Assembly: GCA_023362775.1 (NCBI GenBank)
Contig: JALMGJ010000004.1
Location: 35,394,929-35,458,928, forward strand
DNA: 64,000 nt
Reading direction: 5' to 3'
DNA from: Charina bottae
Taxonomy: Eukaryota; Chordata; Lepidosauria; Squamata; Charinaidae
Positions within the stretch are counted from its first letter, which is position 1. Every line of letters begins with the position of its first letter. Of the stretch, positions 12,625-23,209 are shown piece after piece. Both the position numbers and the translations under genes were made by a program. The notes below the pieces were generated by a model that saw only the letters and a program-made list of their open reading frames with translations, was not told the origin of the DNA and searched no databases.

Positions 12625-14634
12625 TTATAGAGCTAAATTATAGGAGATTAGGTGGGGTGTTTTTTTTTTTTTTTTTTGTGTTGAAATGTTAACGAGTGGC
12701 TGATGAGCGTGATTAGCATGTTCATTGTGAGAAGTATTCCCATGTCCTGGTGGTTGGACTGAGTTCGTTGACCTTTTGCAGGCTGTGTTTTTCAGGACTG
12801 GTAGCCAGGTTTTGCTAATTTTTAAACTTTCTTCTTTTTTATTGTAACTGTGCTGGTGTTTGTGAATTTCAATGGCTTCTCTGTATAATCTGGTGTAGTG
12901 GCTTTTGGTGTTGTCCAGTATTTCTGTGTTTTCAAATAGGATTTTGTGTCCCGTTTGCTTGAGAGCATGTTCAGCTACTGAAGATTTTTCTGGTTGCTGT
13001 AATCTGCAGTGTCTTTCATGTTCTTTTATCCTGGTGTGAATGCTTCGTTTTGTGGTTCCGATGTATACTTGTCCACAGCTGCATGGTATGCGGTATACTC
13101 CTGCAGCGGTGCGGGGGTCCCTTTTGTCTTTTGCTGATTTTAGCATTTGTTGTATTTTTCTGGTGGGTCTGAAGACTGTTTGAAAGTTGTGTTTTTCCAT
13201 TAGTTTTCCCATGCGGTCAGTGACTCCTTTGATGTAGGGCAGGAATACTTTGTTTGTGGGGGGCTGTTTTTCTTCAGTTGGATGTTGTTTTCTTGGTTTG
13301 ATGGCTCTTTTTATTTCATTCTTGGAATAGCCATTTGCCTGTAGGACCCAATTCAGATGGTTAAGTTCATTGTTGAGAAATTGGGTTTCACAGTTTCGAT
13401 TAGCACGATCCACCAAGGTTTTGATCATGCCTCTCTTTTGTCGTGGGTGGTGATTGGAATTTTTGTGTAGATATCGGTCCGTATGGGTGGGTTTTCTGTA
13501 TACTTTGTGTCCTAGTTTGAGGTCCGGATTGCGTATGACCAGCGTATCTAAAAATGGAAGTTTGCCATCAGTTTCTTTTTCCATGGTGAATTGTATATTG
13601 GGGTGGATGCCGTTTAGGTGGTCCAGAAATTTCTCCAGTTCTTCTTCAGTATGACTCCAAATTGCGAAGGTGTCATCCACGAACCGGAACCAGACTGTTG
13701 GTGTAATGGGTGCCGATTCCAAAGCCTGTTTTTCAAAGTGTTCCATGTAAAAGTTTGCTATGACTGGGCTCAGGGGGCTTCCCATGGCAACGCCATCCAT
13801 CTGTTCGTAGAACTCATTCTCCCATTGAAAGTAACTAGTTGTTAGGCAGTGTTGAAATAAAGCTGTAATGTCTTCTGGGAAGATTTGCTTGATGAGTGCC
13901 AGGGTGTCCCTTACTGGCACCTTGGTAAACAGGGAGACCACGTCAAAGCTGACCAGTTTGTCCGTGTGGTTGAGTTTTAGGGTGCTGATTTTGTTGATGA
14001 AGTGTCCTGAGTCTTTGATGTGGGATGGAGTCTGTCCGATGTGGGTCTGTAAAAGGGTTGCCAAATGTTTGGATAATTCATATGTCGGGGAGCCAATGGC
14101 ACTTACAATGGGTCTGAGTGGGATCGAGTCTTTGTGGATTTTGGGGAGTCCATATAGTCTAGGTGAGAGAGCTTCTGTCTTGCAAATACGTTGTAGTACG
14201 TTGGGATGCAGGGAGGAGCTCTTTATCAGTGTGTTGGTTTGCTTCATGATTTTGCTGGTCGGATCCCGTCTTATTGTTCTGTATGTGGTGGGGTCTAGTA
14301 ATTCTCTGATTTTGTCTTTGTATTCATCTATGTTCATAATTACCGTGGCATTGCCTTTGTCCGCTGGAAGGATGATGATGTCTGGGTCCGAATTGAGGGT
14401 CTCTATGGCGTTTCTCTCCTTCTTAGTAATGTTGCTGGCGGGGGGCTTTGCTTTCCTTAGGATTCTTGCCACTTCACCCCTTATTTCTTCTGCTTCTTCC
14501 TCTGGACGTTGGTGAATGGCTGATTCCACATTGGCAATGATATCTTCCACTGGAATTCTGGTGGGTGTAATTGCAAAGTTTCCTCCTTTGCTTAGGATGG
14601 AGGTTTCTTCAGGAGAGAGCAGGCGTTCTGTCAA
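12625..14634 (-). CDS. PLE A reverse transcriptase with GIY-YIG endonuclease (left copy)
   Basis: A 669-codon open frame. The RT domain shows LYGLPKIHKDSIPLRPIVS, motif A VSFDVVSLFT, motif B-like GVAMGSPLSPVIANFYMEH and catalytic RFVDDTFAIW. After a linker (YRKPTHTDRYLH and a basic stretch) comes a GIY-YIG nuclease with GVYRIPCSCGQVYIGT, RIKEHERHC and a REAIEIHKH segment. In PLEs this protein nicks DNA and reverse-transcribes the element RNA at the nick. The N-terminal region expected upstream of the RT is missing because the copy is 5' truncated at about 14645, so the start codon shown is only the first available ATG. The protein differs from the right copy by S versus L in the segment before APITPT and by the length of a lysine run near the end. 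Confidence 0.85.
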   Translation of the reverse strand: MTERLLSPEETSILSKGGNFAITPTRIPVEDIIANVESAIHQRPEEEAEEIRGEVARILRKAKPPASNITKKERNAIETLNSDPDIIILPADKGNATVIMNIDEYKDKIRELLDPTTYRTIRRDPTSKIMKQTNTLIKSSSLHPNVLQRICKTEALSPRLYGLPKIHKDSIPLRPIVSAIGSPTYELSKHLATLLQTHIGQTPSHIKDSGHFINKISTLKLNHTDKLVSFDVVSLFTKVPVRDTLALIKQIFPEDITALFQHCLTTSYFQWENEFYEQMDGVAMGSPLSPVIANFYMEHFEKQALESAPITPTVWFRFVDDTFAIWSHTEEELEKFLDHLNGIHPNIQFTMEKETDGKLPFLDTLVIRNPDLKLGHKVYRKPTHTDRYLHKNSNHHPRQKRGMIKTLVDRANRNCETQFLNNELNHLNWVLQANGYSKNEIKRAIKPRKQHPTEEKQPPTNKVFLPYIKGVTDRMGKLMEKHNFQTVFRPTRKIQQMLKSAKDKRDPRTAAGVYRIPCSCGQVYIGTTKRSIHTRIKEHERHCRLQQPEKSSVAEHALKQTGHKILFENTEILDNTKSHYTRLYREAIEIHKHQHSYNKKEESLKISKTWLPVLKNTACKRSTNSVQPPGHGNTSHNEHANHAHQPLVNISTQKKKKKTPHLISYNLAL

Positions 14635-14645
14635 ATTGATGACAA

Positions 14646-14661
14646 TGCATGAAGTATCCAG
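14646..14661. other. 16-nt centre of PLE A palindrome
   Basis: TGCATGAAGTATCCAG lies between the arms. Its last 13 nt continue the coding sequence of the right copy, so the right copy is 5' truncated slightly further upstream than the left. Confidence 0.8.
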
Positions 14662-16673
14662 TTGTCATCAATTTGACAGAACGCCTGCTCTCTCCTGAAG
14701 AAACCTCCATCCTAAGCAAAGGAGGAAACTTTGCAATTACACCCACCAGAATTCCAGTGGAAGATATCATTGCCAATGTGGAATCAGCCATTCACCAACG
14801 TCCAGAGGAAGAAGCAGAAGAAATAAGGGGTGAAGTGGCAAGAATCCTAAGGAAAGCAAAGCCCCCCGCCAGCAACATTACTAAGAAGGAGAGAAACGCC
14901 ATAGAGACCCTCAATTCGGACCCAGACATCATCATCCTTCCAGCGGACAAAGGCAATGCCACGGTAATTATGAACATAGATGAATACAAAGACAAAATCA
15001 GAGAATTACTAGACCCCACCACATACAGAACAATAAGACGGGATCCGACCAGCAAAATCATGAAGCAAACCAACACACTGATAAAGAGCTCCTCCCTGCA
15101 TCCCAACGTACTACAACGTATTTGCAAGACAGAAGCTCTCTCACCTAGACTATATGGACTCCCCAAAATCCACAAAGACTCGATCCCACTCAGACCCATT
15201 GTAAGTGCCATTGGCTCCCCGACATATGAATTATCCAAACATTTGGCAACCCTTTTACAGACCCACATCGGACAGACTCCATCCCACATCAAAGACTCAG
15301 GACACTTCATCAACAAAATCAGCACCCTAAAACTCAACCACACGGACAAACTGGTCAGCTTTGACGTGGTCTCCCTGTTTACCAAGGTGCCAGTAAGGGA
15401 CACCCTGGCACTCATCAAGCAAATCTTCCCAGAAGACATTACAGCTTTATTTCAACACTGCCTAACAACTAGTTACTTTCAATGGGAGAATGAGTTCTAC
15501 GAACAGATGGATGGCGTTGCCATGGGAAGCCCCCTGAGCCCAGTCATAGCAAACTTTTACATGGAACACTTTGAAAAACAGGCTTTGGAATTGGCACCCA
15601 TTACACCAACAGTCTGGTTCCGGTTCGTGGATGACACCTTCGCAATTTGGAGTCATACTGAAGAAGAACTGGAGAAATTTCTGGACCACCTAAACGGCAT
15701 CCACCCCAATATACAATTCACCATGGAAAAAGAAACTGATGGCAAACTTCCATTTTTAGATACGCTGGTCATACGCAATCCGGACCTCAAACTAGGACAC
15801 AAAGTATACAGAAAACCCACCCATACGGACCGATATCTACACAAAAATTCCAATCACCACCCACGACAAAAGAGAGGCATGATCAAAACCTTGGTGGATC
15901 GTGCTAATCGAAACTGTGAAACCCAATTTCTCAACAATGAACTTAACCATCTGAATTGGGTCCTACAGGCAAATGGCTATTCCAAGAATGAAATAAAAAG
16001 AGCCATCAAACCAAGAAAACAACATCCAACTGAAGAAAAACAGCCCCCCACAAACAAAGTATTCCTGCCCTACATCAAAGGAGTCACTGACCGCATGGGA
16101 AAACTAATGGAAAAACACAACTTTCAAACAGTCTTCAGACCCACCAGAAAAATACAACAAATGCTAAAATCAGCAAAAGACAAAAGGGACCCCCGCACCG
16201 CTGCAGGAGTATACCGCATACCATGCAGCTGTGGACAAGTATACATCGGAACCACAAAACGAAGCATTCACACCAGGATAAAAGAACATGAAAGACACTG
16301 CAGATTACAGCAACCAGAAAAATCTTCAGTAGCTGAACATGCTCTCAAGCAAACGGGACACAAAATCCTATTTGAAAACACAGAAATACTGGACAACACC
16401 AAAAGCCACTACACCAGATTATACAGAGAAGCCATTGAAATTCACAAACACCAGCACAGTTACAATAAAAAAGAAGAAAGTTTAAAAATTAGCAAAACCT
16501 GGCTACCAGTCCTGAAAAACACAGCCTGCAAAAGGTCAACGAACTCAGTCCAACCACCAGGACATGGGAATACTTCTCACAATGAACATGCTAATCACGC
16601 TCATCAGCCACTCGTTAACATTTCAACACAACAAAAAAAACCCCACCTAATCTCCTATAATTTAGCTCTATAA
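14649..16673 (+). CDS. PLE A reverse transcriptase with GIY-YIG endonuclease (right copy)
   Basis: A 674-codon open frame, the mirror twin of the minus-strand copy. Domains in order: fingers region with IILPADKGNATVIM (about residues 95-110), palm with SFDVVSLFT, MGSPLSP and FVDD (about 230-320), connector with LPFLDTLVIR and YRKPTHTDRY, and a C-terminal GIY-YIG nuclease (about 530-620). The frame begins inside the 16-nt spacer (ATGAAGTATCCAG) and reads straight into the RT, so it lacks the usual PLE N-terminus and probably has no native start. No promoter was identified. All RT and nuclease core residues I can judge are present; whether a protein without the N-terminus works is unknown. Confidence 0.87.
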   Translation: MKYPVVINLTERLLSPEETSILSKGGNFAITPTRIPVEDIIANVESAIHQRPEEEAEEIRGEVARILRKAKPPASNITKKERNAIETLNSDPDIIILPADKGNATVIMNIDEYKDKIRELLDPTTYRTIRRDPTSKIMKQTNTLIKSSSLHPNVLQRICKTEALSPRLYGLPKIHKDSIPLRPIVSAIGSPTYELSKHLATLLQTHIGQTPSHIKDSGHFINKISTLKLNHTDKLVSFDVVSLFTKVPVRDTLALIKQIFPEDITALFQHCLTTSYFQWENEFYEQMDGVAMGSPLSPVIANFYMEHFEKQALELAPITPTVWFRFVDDTFAIWSHTEEELEKFLDHLNGIHPNIQFTMEKETDGKLPFLDTLVIRNPDLKLGHKVYRKPTHTDRYLHKNSNHHPRQKRGMIKTLVDRANRNCETQFLNNELNHLNWVLQANGYSKNEIKRAIKPRKQHPTEEKQPPTNKVFLPYIKGVTDRMGKLMEKHNFQTVFRPTRKIQQMLKSAKDKRDPRTAAGVYRIPCSCGQVYIGTTKRSIHTRIKEHERHCRLQQPEKSSVAEHALKQTGHKILFENTEILDNTKSHYTRLYREAIEIHKHQHSYNKKEESLKISKTWLPVLKNTACKRSTNSVQPPGHGNTSHNEHANHAHQPLVNISTQQKKPHLISYNLAL

Positions 16674-16727
16674 ATAGAACATTCCCACTCTACCTGGGCA
16701 CAGAGATTTTGCTTCTATCTGTGCTCC

Positions 16728-16775
16728 TGCCCTCTGAAGATGCTGGCCACAGATGCTGGCGAAACGTTAGGAACC
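16728..16775 (+). ncRNA. Hammerhead ribozyme motif in PLE A, right copy
   Basis: CTGAAGA at 16734-16740, stem II (GCTGGC ... GCTGGC with two G-U pairs), GAAA at 16761-16764, then CGTT, with predicted cleavage after 16768. A short stem I (CCT with AGG) closes next to the core. The core matches the CUGANGA...GAAA...NUH consensus. Confidence 0.72.
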
Positions 16776-16858
16776 ACAACTTCCAGAACACGGCCACACA
16801 GCCCGGAAGACCCACAACAGCCATTGAACTCCGGCCGTGAAAGCCTTCGACAATACAT

Positions 16859-16870
16859 TGTGTTGAAATA
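16859..16870. repeat. Target-site duplication, right copy (PLE A)
   Basis: TGTGTTGAAATA, matching 12463-12474 exactly. Confidence 0.85.
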
Positions 16871-17129
16871 GCTCTGTTCTGAGTCTGGAACACTGTTCAT
16901 TTCAAAATACTTCCAGCGTGTGCACTACACATTCAAAACAGGATGTTTTGAATTTGAAATGCATTGATATGCTTGGCATATCCTTAAATAAAACCAACAG
17001 TTGTTTAGAAAACTACAATAAACAGGATGAAAGAATAGAGGGGTAATCAAGGAAAGGCCTGGGCAAATGTTAATTTTCAGCAAACATAATCCATAGAAGT
17101 ATCTGTCTAATTTCCATTGAAAATTTGTA

Positions 17130-18590
17130 CCACATAATAGGTACGGTTACAGATAATGTTGCCTACTATGGCGGGACAGCCAAAGGAGTATCAGCACACC
17201 TTCATGAGAGTAATCTGACTCCTCAGGTAACCTGGTCCCAAACTCTTAAGGTCTTATAAGCCAACTACAGCCCCTTAAAATGATTTACTAGCTAACTGGC
17301 AGCCAGGTGAATGTTTATTTTATATGTCCATAATGAAAGTATCCACTGAGTAACATAGATATAGCATACTGCACTACATGCAGTCTCTGAAATTTTTTCA
17401 AGGGAAGCCCCATATAAAATGAATTATATTGTAAACCGCCCAAAGTCCCTCCTCTGGGGTGGAGATGGGCAGTGGCAAAATTTAATGAATAAATAAAAAT
17501 AAATATATAGCAATCCAGTGTTGAGATTACTAATGTATGGCAAAGCTGTCACTGACCAGGAAAGATTATAGTGGTTAAATCAGCCAAAGCTGATCACTGA
17601 GGCTACTTGAACTTCTAATGATACAGATAAATTTGTTTCTTTGCAGGGAATGCATCTCCATATAAAATAGGTAAGCTACCCAGTTCCAAGAACTAGGAAT
17701 TACTTACCCCCAGAACCTCAATGTTACTGAGATTCAGCTTCAGTCTATTCACCCTCATCCATCCCACCACTGCATTCAGGCACCAGTCTCTGTTGTGCTA
17801 TTACAACTGAAACAAACATAACAGAAAAAATAGATCTATGTATCATCACCATATTGATAATGCCGTGATCCAAATTCCCTAATGACCTATTAAGACAGCT
17901 TCATTTAGATGTTAAATGGTGCTGCTGGTCTCCTAAACCACAATGTGTAAGGACTAATAGATCACAGAGTTGCTGAATTTCTGTATTCCTTGCCAACATC
18001 TTTAGGCAGTATACATAGAAATGAATCCCACAAAATTGGGTAAGGCACACCATTTGCCTCAAGAGGATCTGCATCATCCTTGTATTAAGGTGACGGGAAA
18101 TTAGTGGTTTTATTCTCAAAGTGCCTACCAAATTCATTATAGTAGACTTCCAAAAGTTCCAGAAACTAAGACAGATAATAACAAACCTCAGACCACTCTG
18201 AAAAGCTGTGCTCATTTGGTACTTGAATGAACTCAGCAAAGTAGAAGATTTGCCAAAATCTAAAGAGTCCTTTGGGTTCTATAGTGGAGAGGACATTCTG
18301 GGATTATTGTGCCAATGCCTCACTTTGTCTCCCCATTGTACAGAGATATTAAAGCCTTGACAGGATTGTCAGGTCTAGCAGTTTTCAGAAAACAGATGGT
18401 GGGTTATTCTAACTGATCCTCTTCTCTTGCAGTGGTAATTGATGATGTGAAACTGAACTTCATGGTGAAATGATCTAACTATAACAAATGAGGCGATTTC
18501 AATCCCTCTTTCCAACAGATTCTCCCTTTCACACCTAGGAGCAAATATCAGATCAGAGTGGTGTCCTAAGCACTGGAACAACAATGTATT
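17130..18590 (-). pseudogene. Ancient L2-type LINE relic with decayed RT
   Basis: Heavily decayed minus-strand coding pieces lie in the expected order. Around 18430-18580 there is an endonuclease-end-like segment. Around 17820-17920 the RT reads FNI-x-MKLS...IREFGSRHYQYGDDT, where the YxDD box is still visible as YGDD. Around 17285-17300 the antisense of LHWLPV appears. Stops and frameshifts are numerous. The copy is probably close to full length but dead. A younger L2 tail at 17425-17510 lies inside it. Confidence 0.55.
17425..17510 (+). mobile_element. L2 3' tail fragment
   Basis: GTAAACCGCCCAAAGTCCCT, GGAGATGGGCAGTGGC and an AATA-rich end are the L2 3' UTR signature. Nothing coding is included. 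Confidence 0.7.
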
Positions 18591-20110
18591 TTTTTAATAA
18601 GAATTTTATTAAGTTTCAAGCAAAGATAAAAACTACAGAAAAACAAAAGACTACAAAGAAAAAAGAGAAAAAAACTGAAAAAGTGTAGAAACACAAGAGA
18701 ATTTTTTTTCAAAATTACAAAAAGAGGTGACTTCTGACTTTTAACAGCAAGGATATACAAAAATTTTCCATAATCAATCCCTTACTCTATATTAAACCAA
18801 AATCACATTATTTCTATAAATCATTCCATTGGCACTTATAAAAATCACTAAATACAGTTACTCCTTCCCCTTATATTAAAAGAGAAAAAAATTATATAAA
18901 CCTCCTAATCAACTTCCCCCCCAAAGATAACATTTATTTATTTCCTTCCTACTACTATTCCATACATTCCTATCTACTATAATAAAGATCAAACTAAAAA
19001 AAACATATAAATTGTCTGCCATTGTACTTGATAATACAACAATTTTAATAATCTTAATCGTATTAAACCCAAAACCATCCAAATAGACATTTATTATTAT
19101 TTTTATTATACCTTAATAATCTTAATCCAAATTGTTAAAGATAAATGAAATCAGCCAAACCCTAAAAGCAATCCGGATAAATATTCTTAAACCCTTATCC
19201 CACTTCAAAATAAACCAGAGCATTTACATATCCCCACAATGTGCACAGAGCTTTTTTCTTAAAAATATCAAACAGCCCAACTGCCCCACTCAGAAACTCT
19301 GACTTCTCTTCAGGAGACCTCCCATACATAATACCCCCTTCTTTTCCATGGCGTTCCACCAGAAGATCAATTTCACTTACGGCCCTCCATGTCTCACACA
19401 GTAGATTATGGCACCCCCTAGGAGCTTAACCAGCAAAAGTCGAACATATGAAAGGATTCTGGAGTGTGTTTACACAAGTGAAAGTGAGATAGCAGACAGT
19501 TACCCAGGGAAAGTAGAAGCAGAAAACTGAAAGTTCAAAACAGCCGATTCAACATGTAGGAAAATGCTAATATCTTCAAATTTAGTACAAAAATAATAAC
19601 AGGGAGACAATTATTTACTCTCAAACCTCCTTAATATTTGGAGGGAAAACAAAGTCCAAAACTTAAAAAGAATTTTTTTAAAAAAATTAATCCCAAAAAT
19701 AACAATAAGCACCAAGAGAACCCGCTTCTCCTTGCTGTAAAAAGCCTCTGTTAGGGTACACGTACTTAAAAGAAATATAAATTGGGTGATTTAGAAATGG
19801 GGTGGCCGGTCTTAGTGTCCCTTTAAGACTACAGCGCGGCTTGGAAATGGTGACGTCCCAGCCTCCCGGCTAGCTGTTACCAGTCGAGCGCAAACGCTGT
19901 TTGCAATATTCTGGCTGCAAGCAGCCATCCAGAGGATGGATGGGGTGATTCTGAGTGTTTTCCTTTCTCTGGAAAAACGCTCCTGGGCTTCAGGAAAAAC
20001 CTACCTGAGCCCAAAAAAACTGCCACGTTGTCAGTTCTGCCCACTGAGCCCACAGGCACAGCTGTTCAGTCCGCCATGTCCCCACCGGAAGTCCGGAACA
20101 ACAACGTATT
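18575..20110 (-). mobile_element. Non-coding L1-like retroposon, full length
   Basis: The body is 18591-20094 (1504 bp). GGAACAACAATGTATT (18575-18590) and GGAACAACAACGTATT (20095-20110) form a 16-bp target duplication with one mismatch. On the minus strand it starts with an L1-like 5' end (GGACTTCCGGTGGGGACATG then GCGG) and ends with AAACTTAATAAAATTC and an A-rich tail. Between them is UTR-like, T-rich sequence with no ORF1 or ORF2, so it must have been moved by another element's proteins. An internally deleted L1 is the simplest reading. Confidence 0.7.
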
Positions 20111-20210
20111 GATATGCCTCTATAATTGATATGAAGTCTCTGAAGTCCTGAACTGAACCATTCACCACATCCTCAATATGAATAATCAAGTCCCACATTG
20201 AAGTTATTGA

Positions 20211-20211
<1 letters not shown>

Positions 20212-20247
<36 letters not shown>

Positions 20248-20611
20248 AAATGAACAAAAATTGTCATCTCTGTTTTGATCCTGGAGTAGGTCTTCAGAGA
20301 TGGCCCCATGGGCAAGGGGTTCCCAGGTAAGCAAAATCAGCTACAGAAATACTTCCCCAACCCCCTAACCTAGGCTGGTGCTGCACCCAGGTGGGGAAAG
20401 TTGAGTTACATCACTTTTACTCAGATTACCCACCCAAGTCGCATGATACTTATCAAATCAACTGTCTTATCTGTGATCAAATTTTGGAGGAGTTCAGTCT
20501 TATTGTGAACTAACCTGCCAGCAAACAACTCTGAAGATTTAGGTATCAGGGAAATGAGGAAAGAATCATAAATTGGATGCATAAGTAAATCTTAGTCTTG
20601 TGTGTGTGTCT

Positions 20612-20645
<34 letters not shown>
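20212..20645. repeat. (GT)n and (CA)n microsatellites
   Basis: A (TG)n run lies at about 20212-20243 and a (CA)n run at about 20613-20645, in mutually complementary orientation about 370 bp apart. The DNA between them is unique. Confidence 0.85.
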
Positions 20646-20647
<2 letters not shown>

Positions 20648-20649
20648 CC

Positions 20650-22690
20650 TTTTTGATGACGTGTCCTCCATCCTGCCCCATATCTTTAATTTTTTCCTGT
20701 GAATATGATTAACTTATTGATATTAGTATTTATTAGAAAATGGTTTTATAATTCTCTGAGAGGATTAATTGTGTATTAGTATGATTTTTATTACTGCTGT
20801 ATTTTTATTACTTTAGGCAAATAACAGATTAGTCTGTTTACGTCTATGTTAAAAGCATTTCCTTTGAAGTCTTGAAACTTGCAAGTATCTTAAAAGGGTC
20901 TATTACGTGACTTTGTGTTTTATTGCAAAATGACATAGTCCAGTCCCATTGGTTTCACTTCAAACCCTTAATGTTCTACACTGTCAATGTTTCTGGCATT
21001 TCCATTGAAACATTGAGCAGGATCCTCTTGAAACAAGAATGCTGTCTACTGGAGGCGTCAGGGATTACTTAACATGTAACATTGTTTTGAAGATTGTAAG
21101 TGTGGTTTTCACCAATGAAACATTTTCCAATCTTATTTGTTGTGTTGCCAGTTTGCCTGAAAAGAAGATGATTAGGTTAAATTGCCTTTTTCTACTTAGC
21201 ACAAACTGGTTTCTATATTTGTACTGAAGCTTCTGTATATGAACATTTCAAGGCATGACTACCTTTATATAACAAAACTGTCCACTTACTTCTTCTATCT
21301 TCCAAATCCCTATTCCATTATTCTTTACATTGTCACTTATGAAAGGTTTCTGCTGAAATGAGAATTTCCTTTTTTTAAAATGACAGATCCATAGTTTACT
21401 AGAGCTGATCAAGCCTGGATCTACATAATCATATGCCACGAATGTGACACTGAGTTCTATGACAGAAAGAAGATGGGATAAATATACTACAAGTAAAACA
21501 AGACACCCTAAAATCTTGTGGGTATAATTTCTGAGGAATTTCTCTTGCCCAATTTCCATTGAAATGAATGCCATGTTGATACAGTTGCATTTCCCCCCAA
21601 ATTGCTTAAAGGGGGTTCGGTCAGAGCATTTGAAAAGTTGTTTATCCTAGGGCATGGCTTCAACGGGCATGCTAAGGAAGAGAGAAGAATCTTAGTGACG
21701 TGACCAAGAAAGCTAAAGTACCTCTTTTGACTCTAGCCAAACAACTCTATCAGAGCAGAACCTGGTAATCTTTTGCCATGTGAAACCTAGCCAGTGAGTG
21801 AGTACAGTTAATTAATCAGTGACCAACTATGGGAGAAAAGATGAGACAGCCCTGGATGGAATCTTGCAGTTCAGCCACTGGATTTGGTATTAGCAGAGTA
21901 TATGTGTATGAGTAGAACTAAGCTCATTAAAAAGTTTCCCAAGACAGATGCATAAGGTCCTTTAGAAGAACGAAAGAAGTTTATTGAGGAAGTTTAATGC
22001 TATGATGAAAAGCTTGCATCTCTGAGTATTCTGTTTTCATAGTGAAAGAAAAAGAGAAGAACAGAAGAAAAATATACTTCCTGTAAGAAACAGGCTGAAA
22101 GGGACTGTCTAAGGTCATTTTCTCACTAGTGACTTATAGCATTTTCTAGAGTCATCCAACCATTAACAGTAATGAGTATAGTCTTTATTTCACTTCAGCA
22201 ATTGCTGGATGATAACTAGTGGGAAAATGGCCTAAGACTATCAGTTTTTCTATCTGGGGAAGACCGAACAGAAATGATAAGATGTACAAAGACAGAGTTC
22301 CTTGCTTGCTTTCTTAGACCTGCAACCCCTAGTGTTTAATAGGATAAAAGACCAGCTTGGGTTGCTTCTCTCATATTCTTGTTATTGTACTTTGGGTCTA
22401 TCATAAAAATATAATGAAATATGAAGAAGGGGGCAGAGTGTGAAGGTTTGGGGGTGGCATTAAAAATCACCCTCTTAAATTAGAGAACAATGAATAAGAC
22501 GTTATAGAGAAGACTTCTTATTAAGAGGTAGGATGACATATTTGGTGAATTAGTGTGCCTAACTTGAGTGAAATCTAAAGACTGGCAAATAGAAGAGTAA
22601 AAATGTTGACTGCAGAAACGCATTAACTTATAATTCTTCACTAACTTTGGTACAGTTATTGTGAATTCTTAGCTAACATTCTATCCACAA
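20650..22690. other. Unique AT-rich DNA, no gene seen
   Basis: No exon, RNA gene or known repeat was recognised. The reading frame at 21248-21574 shows no domain. Confidence 0.5.
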
Positions 22691-22694
22691 CAAA

Positions 22695-22830
22695 ATAGTT
22701 CAGTAGTAAAATGCAGAAGGGCCAGGTTCAATTCTCAGTATCCCCAAACAGGATGGGAAAAACTCTGGCCTTCAACTCTGGAGAGTCACTGCCAGGTAGC
22801 ATTGATAATAACTAACTAATTCGGTACAAA
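22695..22830 (+). repeat. Diverged tRNA-derived SINE
   Basis: The sequence resembles the reptile SINE with the pattern GCAGAAGG..CAGGTTCAATTCTC (B box at about 22728-22738), then CCTTCAACTCTGGAGAGTC and CTGCCAGGTAGCATTGATAA. The A box is decayed. Confidence 0.5.
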
Positions 22831-23029
22831 TTCGCTTCCTATATGCTATGTAAGTAACATTGTATGGTACAAGATACACCTTCTGGCAAGATAGGAGCTT
22901 TCTTGAAGGGTTTTATTTGTGGCGGTGTTGCAAATGCCATGAAACTCTGCACTTAAAAAAAAGGCATGAAAATGGGATTGTAGCCAATTATCTTAAATAA
23001 ACATGAACATGTATTGCTATGCCTCAGCA

Positions 23030-23145
23030 GGTGGCAGCACCCAGCTGACCCTTGTCTGATCTCAGAAGCTGAGCAGAATTGACAATGGTTACAACATGGA
23101 TGGGGACTGCCTGCGAATCCCAGGGCTGTAACTGAGACCAGTAAT
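23030..23145 (+). repeat. 5S rRNA-derived SINE head or 5S pseudogene
   Basis: TTGTCTGATCTCAGAAGCTG followed by AGCAG, then GGTTACAACATGGATGGGGA and CTGCCTGCGAATCCCAGGGC, follows vertebrate 5S rRNA through its internal control region with about 20-25 percent divergence by eye. A 5S-type SINE is known from squamates; the trailing sequence to about 23200 may be its body. Confidence 0.7.
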
Positions 23146-23209
23146 GGTCTGAGAAAACATCACAGAAAAAAGCACAATAACACTATGTTGTTAACATTGC
23201 CAGAAAAAC

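Larger units (their letters stand above)
12475..16858. mobile_element. Penelope-like element A, inverted dimer
   Basis: Two copies of a 5'-truncated PLE sit head to head as a near-perfect palindrome. The left arm (12476-14645) is minus, the right arm (14662-16822) is plus, and a 16-nt spacer separates them. Only the right copy has the 36-nt terminal tail (16823-16858). The arms encode the same RT plus GIY-YIG protein and carry a hammerhead motif near each outer end. I noticed one substitution (13715 versus 15592) and a different homopolymer (T18 at 12660-12677 versus A8 on the right), so the arms are nearly identical. The single 12-bp target duplication indicates that both copies entered together. 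Confidence 0.92.

Noticed and set aside
13868..14515. 215-codon plus-strand frame opposite the PLE A RT, and its twin at 14792-15439
   Set aside because: These are antisense shadows of the RT coding sequence. They appear on both arms because the arms are identical and show no domain.
12475..16858. Assembly fold-back artefact as explanation of the palindrome
   Set aside because: A read fold-back would mirror the flanking DNA too. Here the flanks are unique, the arms end at element boundaries, only one arm has the tail, and a 12-bp target duplication is present.
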